Assembly (NCBI GenBank): GCA_018056585.1
Contig: JAGPFK010000043.1
Span: 1-8,222 of the forward strand
DNA from: Clostridia bacterium
GTDB lineage: Bacteria > Bacillota > Clostridia > Saccharofermentanales > UBA5734
Direction: 5' to 3'
Length of the DNA stretch: 8,222 bases
Below are positions 5,554 through 8,222 of the stretch, piece after piece (within the stretch, counting starts at the first letter, position 1; each line of letters opens with the position of its first letter). The notes beneath the pieces are model-generated. The model worked only from the letters and a program-made list of their open reading frames with translations. It did no database searches and was not told the DNA's origin. The translations under genes and the position numbers were made by a program.

Positions 5554-6828
5554 ATGAAATATGTGATCATTCTTGGGGATGGCATGGCAGATCTGCCTGT
5601 GCCTCAATTGCATAACAAAACACCGTTGATGGTTGCTTTTAAGCCGAATATGGATCGCATCGCCGCTGAAGGATTGGCCGGCCTGGTCCGAACTGTTCCG
5701 GAAGGACTCGAGCCCGGCAGTGATACAGCCAATATGGCCGTCATGGGCTACGATCCGCGACGCTATTACACGGGCCGGTCGCCGCTTGAAGCCATCAGCA
5801 TGGGCATCGATATGGAATCAGATGATGTCGCTTTTAGATGTAATCTGGTTACATTGGCTGATCGCGCAGATTCTGCTGATGATTTTTCATCAAAGATCTT
5901 GGAAGACCATTCGGCAGATGAAATCGGAAGCGAAGAGGCAGCCCGCCTCATTGACGCACTCAATGAACGCTTTTCTGACAACACGCTCCGTTTTTATCCG
6001 GGGAAAAGTTATCGGCATTGCCTTCTTTCAAAATATTTTGAAGCGCGGATCATCACAACACCGCCTCATGATATCCTGACCCGGCAGATAGGCCCCTACC
6101 TGCCGAAAGGACCGGGATCAGAAAAACTTTTAGCCATGATGATCGAATCGCACCGATTGCTGTCGGAACACCCCATAAACAAAGCCAGGGTTCGGCATCA
6201 TCTGCGTCCGGCCAACGCCATCTGGATCTGGGGGCAGGGAACAAAGCCCCAGCTCCCTGATCTTTCAGCCCGCTATCATTTGCGCGGTTCGGTTATTGCC
6301 GCCGTGGACCTGGTCCGCGGCATCGGCCTTTGTGCCGGTCTGACTGTAGTTGACGTACCTGGCGCAACCGGGAACATAAAAACAAATTTTGACGGTAAAG
6401 CACAAGCCGCCATCAGAGAGCTGGCACGCGGACAGAATTATGTTTATCTGCATATCGAAGCGCCTGATGAATGCGGTCACCGCGCTGAAGTGGATAACAA
6501 AGTGCGCGCGATTGAACTGATTGACGAAAAAGTCATTGGCCCAATCTGGTCTTTCCTTAAAGCCAATCGCCTTTCAACGGGTGAGGACTATCGCCTCATG
6601 GTTCTTCCTGACCACCCAACACCGCTGGCTCTGCGCACACATACGGCCAATCCGGTCCCGTTCGCCTGTTACAGCAGTGATGGACGGGATCACGGTCCAG
6701 CTGCAGCTTTCGATGAAGAAAGCTGCGCCCGGACCGGCTTTTTTATTGAAGAAGGGCATTTGTTGCTGAGTCATTTGACAGAGAAAGGGTTTTCATCCGT
6801 TGTTCGCTCTAAACGCAGCTATGATTGA
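5554..6828 (+). CDS. apgM: Cofactor-independent phosphoglycerate mutase, archaeal type (ApgM family)
   Basis: The 424-residue protein belongs to the alkaline-phosphatase-superfamily mutases that interconvert 3- and 2-phosphoglycerate with two metal ions and a phosphoserine intermediate. Visible motifs are the metal site VIILGDGMAD (4-13; Asp9), the nucleophile region EPGSDTANMAVMGYDP (53-68; Ser56), HIEAPDECGH (300-309), LPDHPTP (351-357) and HTANPVPF (363-370). All expected ligand positions are present and the length is normal for ApgM. The ATG at 5554 follows GAGG (5544-5547), which overlaps the oadB stop, so it is co-transcribed and probably coupled with the sodium pump. Its end overlaps convergent nagB by 20 bp. 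Some bacterial relatives are suspected of acting on other phosphorylated metabolites, such as homoserine phosphate, so the family is more certain than the substrate. Confidence 0.9.
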   Translation: MKYVIILGDGMADLPVPQLHNKTPLMVAFKPNMDRIAAEGLAGLVRTVPEGLEPGSDTANMAVMGYDPRRYYTGRSPLEAISMGIDMESDDVAFRCNLVTLADRADSADDFSSKILEDHSADEIGSEEAARLIDALNERFSDNTLRFYPGKSYRHCLLSKYFEARIITTPPHDILTRQIGPYLPKGPGSEKLLAMMIESHRLLSEHPINKARVRHHLRPANAIWIWGQGTKPQLPDLSARYHLRGSVIAAVDLVRGIGLCAGLTVVDVPGATGNIKTNFDGKAQAAIRELARGQNYVYLHIEAPDECGHRAEVDNKVRAIELIDEKVIGPIWSFLKANRLSTGEDYRLMVLPDHPTPLALRTHTANPVPFACYSSDGRDHGPAAAFDEESCARTGFFIEEGHLLLSHLTEKGFSSVVRSKRSYD

Positions 6829-7549
6829 GCGCAGTTGCGGCGGCATGATCCAATAAAACGGTTACATCGGCATGCAGCTGCAGAATGGACGCGGGACAGG
6901 CCGGATCCACAGCCTGGCAGATCATACTCCGAACGGCACGGGCTTTTTGGGCTCCGGTGGCCAGCATGACAATCTTTCTTGCCTTCATTATGGTGCCAAT
7001 GCCCATACTAATGGCTTGTCGCGGTACATCTTCTGACCGGCTGAAAAATCTGGCATTGGCCTCAATCGTATCTTCCGTCAGATTCACGACATGTGTCATG
7101 GTGGAAAACACTTGATCTGGTTCGTTAAACCCAATATGTCCATTCCGGCCCAATCCCAAAAGCTGTAAATCAATTCCACCCCGCGCCTGAATGGCACGCT
7201 CATAAGCGATGCATTCTTCGGTCAGATCCTCCGCCATGCCGTTCGGGATGTGGATGGCTTCTTTTCGAATATTGACCTTGTCAAACAGATTTTTCATCAT
7301 GAAAGCACGATAACTCTGCTCATGATCGCCAGGCAGTCCAACATATTCATCCAGATTAAAAGTTGTAACCCGGCTCCAGTCCAGCACGCCGGCCTGAGTC
7401 AGCCGAATCAGTTCCTGATAAGCCGGTATCGGTGTACTGCCGGTTGCCAGTCCGATCACCGCTTCCGATTTTCCTACAATCTGAGCAGCAATCAGATAAG
7501 CCGCGGCCAAGCCCGCCTGTCTTTCATTATCAAACACACGAATATTCAT
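6809..7549 (-). CDS. nagB: Glucosamine-6-phosphate deaminase
   Basis: NagB converts glucosamine-6-phosphate to fructose-6-phosphate and ammonia, the last step of amino-sugar catabolism in the cytoplasm. The 246-residue sequence has the phosphate loop GLATGSTP (33-40), TFNLDEY (63-69; catalytic Asp67) and GLGRNGHIGFNEP (132-144; His138 and Glu143). These match the catalytic Asp/His/Glu of the family, and the length is typical of the short Gram-positive form. The ATG at 7547-7549 has AGGAGG at 7556-7561, 6 nt away. The frame opens at 7603 but those codons would lie across the operator and promoter. The last 20 bases overlap the end of convergent apgM. No nagA or PTS gene is adjacent, so it appears to be transcribed alone. 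Confidence 0.96.
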   Translation of the reverse strand: MNIRVFDNERQAGLAAAYLIAAQIVGKSEAVIGLATGSTPIPAYQELIRLTQAGVLDWSRVTTFNLDEYVGLPGDHEQSYRAFMMKNLFDKVNIRKEAIHIPNGMAEDLTEECIAYERAIQARGGIDLQLLGLGRNGHIGFNEPDQVFSTMTHVVNLTEDTIEANARFFSRSEDVPRQAISMGIGTIMKARKIVMLATGAQKARAVRSMICQAVDPACPASILQLHADVTVLLDHAAATALNHSCV

Positions 7550-7571
7550 AAGGCACCTCCTCAAGTGTCTG

Positions 7572-7593
7572 TTTTCTGGTTTGAACCAGAAAA
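7572..7593. promoter_or_regulatory. Long palindrome over the nagB start region, probable NagR/YvoA-type operator
   Basis: Two perfect 10-bp arms, TTTTCTGGTT (7572-7581) and AACCAGAAAA (7584-7593), flank a 2-base centre. The core TGGTTTGAACCA shares its TGGT...ACCA halves and length with the operator of GntR-family NagR/YvoA/DasR regulators (TGGTCTAGACCA). It begins right after the predicted nagB -10 box and covers the expected start point (about 7587), the standard location for a repressor. It is too tightly looped and too far upstream of the gene end to be a terminator. The regulator itself is not in the window. Confidence 0.62.
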
Positions 7594-7622
7594 ATTGTAT
7601 CACGATACCTGATATTTGTCAT
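7594..7622 (-). promoter_or_regulatory. Sigma-A-type promoter of nagB
   Basis: On the minus strand ATGACA (7617-7622) and TACAAT (7594-7599) each match consensus at 5 of 6 positions with a 17-bp spacer. The start would be near 7587 and the leader about 38 nt, containing the palindromic operator and then the AGGAGG site. The spacer also contains a 12-bp dyad GTATC-AC-GATAC (7597-7608) that overlaps the -10 box. Confidence 0.7.
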
Positions 7623-7637
7623 AGGTGTTTTTGAAAA

Positions 7638-7669
7638 GGGCATCGGATGAACACAAAAAACATCAGCCC
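7638..7669 (-). terminator. Weak possible terminator after the pyruvate-kinase-like gene
   Basis: On the minus strand GGGC/GCCC (7666-7669 with 7638-7641) and GATG/CATC (7661-7664 with 7646-7649) can pair with an internal bulge, followed by TTTTC. The stem begins inside the last codons of the gene. The bulge and short T-run make it marginal. Confidence 0.25.
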
Positions 7670-8099
7670 TCTTGGGGTTTGCAAATTATTTCCTTTATTC
7701 TGAGATCCTTAAAATGCCGCGCGTAAGCCGGTTTCACGACAATGGCCGTATCTGCCCCTCCATTGGTCCCGGCGATGGCAATCACATCCTGATTCAGATC
7801 CAGGCAGTCAGCTTCCGCGGCCATGATGGTGATCTCGGCGGCAACCTTGACACCCTGAGAAAACGTATAGTATGTTTGCGCGACAATCGATTGAGGCGAA
7901 GCCTCACCAAAAGCATCTTCAATGCCACCGCCAAATGCCATGTGCGTGGTCAGGACCGAAACACCTTGCTGGGTGATCTGTTTTTTTTCTTCTTCTGTCA
8001 TACGCCAGCCTTCATCTGCAAAACCGGCAGAGATGGTGACGGCCAGGATTGAAACATCCAGGCCAGAAAAGACCTTGGCCGCCTCCAGTGCCGTATAAC
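7663..8099 (-). pseudogene. Pyruvate-kinase C-terminal-domain protein, 5' end lost at an insertion junction
   Basis: The readable frame from 8099 down to the TGA at 7663 resembles the free-standing pyruvate kinase alpha/beta (C-terminal) domain proteins of Clostridia. Its start is YTALEAAKVFSGLDV. Further on come FSQGVKVAAEITIMAAEAD and DVIAIAGTNGGADTAIVVKP, and it ends IKEIICKP. These small proteins, usually about 180-190 residues, have no proven role to my knowledge. About 145 residues remain. Homology continues upstream of the first internal ATG (7999-8001), up to the point where the family normally reads 'STxGYTAL'; there the sequence changes and a stop follows seven codons further up (about 8119-8121). 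The N-terminal ~35-40 codons and start signals are therefore missing. Initiation at 8001 could give a 112-residue fragment, but only a weak AAGG precedes it. Confidence 0.7.
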
Positions 8100-8222
8100 T
8101 GTTAACTTTGCACGAAAGTTACACTAAAACCCAACATAAGGCTTCTGTGAGTCTTTTACACATCGAAGAAAGTCATCAGCTCCTCCAAGCTCTTTCCGCT
8201 TTTCCTGAAGGCATCCATTATC
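8100..8222 (-). mobile_element. Probable end of an insertion sequence, truncated by the window edge
   Basis: The last 123 bases do not continue the pyruvate-kinase-like gene. They begin with an imperfect palindrome, TGTTAACTTT-GCACG-AAAGTTACA (about 8100-8123), exactly where homology stops, as an IS terminus would. Inside, on the minus strand, one short frame runs in from the edge and stops at 8156-8158, with a tail ending KSLEELMTFFDV. A second frame stops at 8124-8126. Either could be the C-terminus of a transposase, but neither is recognisable. The 5'-TGT end is compatible with several families (for example IS21 or IS481), so I do not assign one. The second end and target duplication lie outside. 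An assembly join is the main alternative. Confidence 0.5.

Noticed and set aside
7550..7603. 18-codon N-terminal extension of NagB
   Set aside because: It would be encoded by the operator and promoter region; the ATG at 7549 has a perfect AGGAGG and gives the normal family N-terminus.
7672..8052. Plus-strand open frame of 126 codons opposite the pyruvate-kinase-like gene
   Set aside because: It is antisense to a recognisable protein and has a low-complexity phenylalanine run made by the opposite strand's lysine codons.
8100..8126. Palindrome at 8100-8123 as a terminator or regulator site of the pyruvate-kinase-like gene
   Set aside because: It sits at the point where coding homology is lost and has no T-run; an element end explains both facts better.

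Overview
This window most likely comes from an anaerobic, fermentative Firmicute (Clostridia-like). The base composition looks balanced. The evidence is strong Shine-Dalgarno sites close to every start, sigma-A-type promoters, a ferredoxin-dependent 2-oxoacid oxidoreductase of the clostridial VorB type, subunits of a sodium-pumping decarboxylase, an archaeal-type phosphoglycerate mutase and a clostridial pyruvate-kinase-C-domain protein. No species is recognisable. There are no rRNA or tRNA genes and no CRISPR array, and no gene-free stretch exceeds about 180 bases.

Layout. Bases 1-243 (minus) hold the N-terminal 81 codons of glgB, with its own strong promoter at 322-349. An intrinsic terminator at 351-377 separates it from a five-gene minus-strand operon (421-3782). 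In reading order that operon is a P-loop ATPase, a two-cluster ferredoxin subunit, then the alpha, beta and gamma subunits of a 2-oxoacid:ferredoxin oxidoreductase. The last four genes are packed with overlaps or gaps of 1-4 nt. A roughly 165-bp divergent intergenic region (3783-3948) separates it from a plus-strand operon: oadG-like gamma, oadB-like beta and apgM (3949-6828). nagB (6809-7549, minus) converges on apgM and overlaps it by 20 bp. Upstream of nagB is a very good promoter whose start region carries a long palindrome resembling NagR/YvoA operators. At 7663-8099 (minus) lies a pyruvate-kinase C-terminal-domain gene whose first ~35-40 codons are missing. Its reading frame breaks at a palindromic TGTTAAC... 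sequence, interpreted as the end of an insertion sequence that runs off the window.

How the genes fit together. Most encode lower-glycolysis and 2-oxoacid metabolism. ApgM makes 2-phosphoglycerate on the way to PEP. The OadB/OadG pair couples decarboxylation of a carboxy-biotin to sodium export. The KOR/VOR complex oxidatively decarboxylates a 2-oxoacid to an acyl-CoA and reduces ferredoxin. NagB feeds amino-sugar carbon into fructose-6-phosphate, and GlgB belongs to glycogen storage. The two large operons diverge from one intergenic region, and a dyad there touches both predicted -35 boxes, so shared control is plausible.

I see no clearly new multi-gene system. The points most worth checking are the nagB operator, the insertion-sequence disruption at the right end, the shared dyad, the decarboxylase gamma/beta pair that lacks alpha and biotin-carrier genes, and the uncharacterised ATPase heading the oxidoreductase operon.
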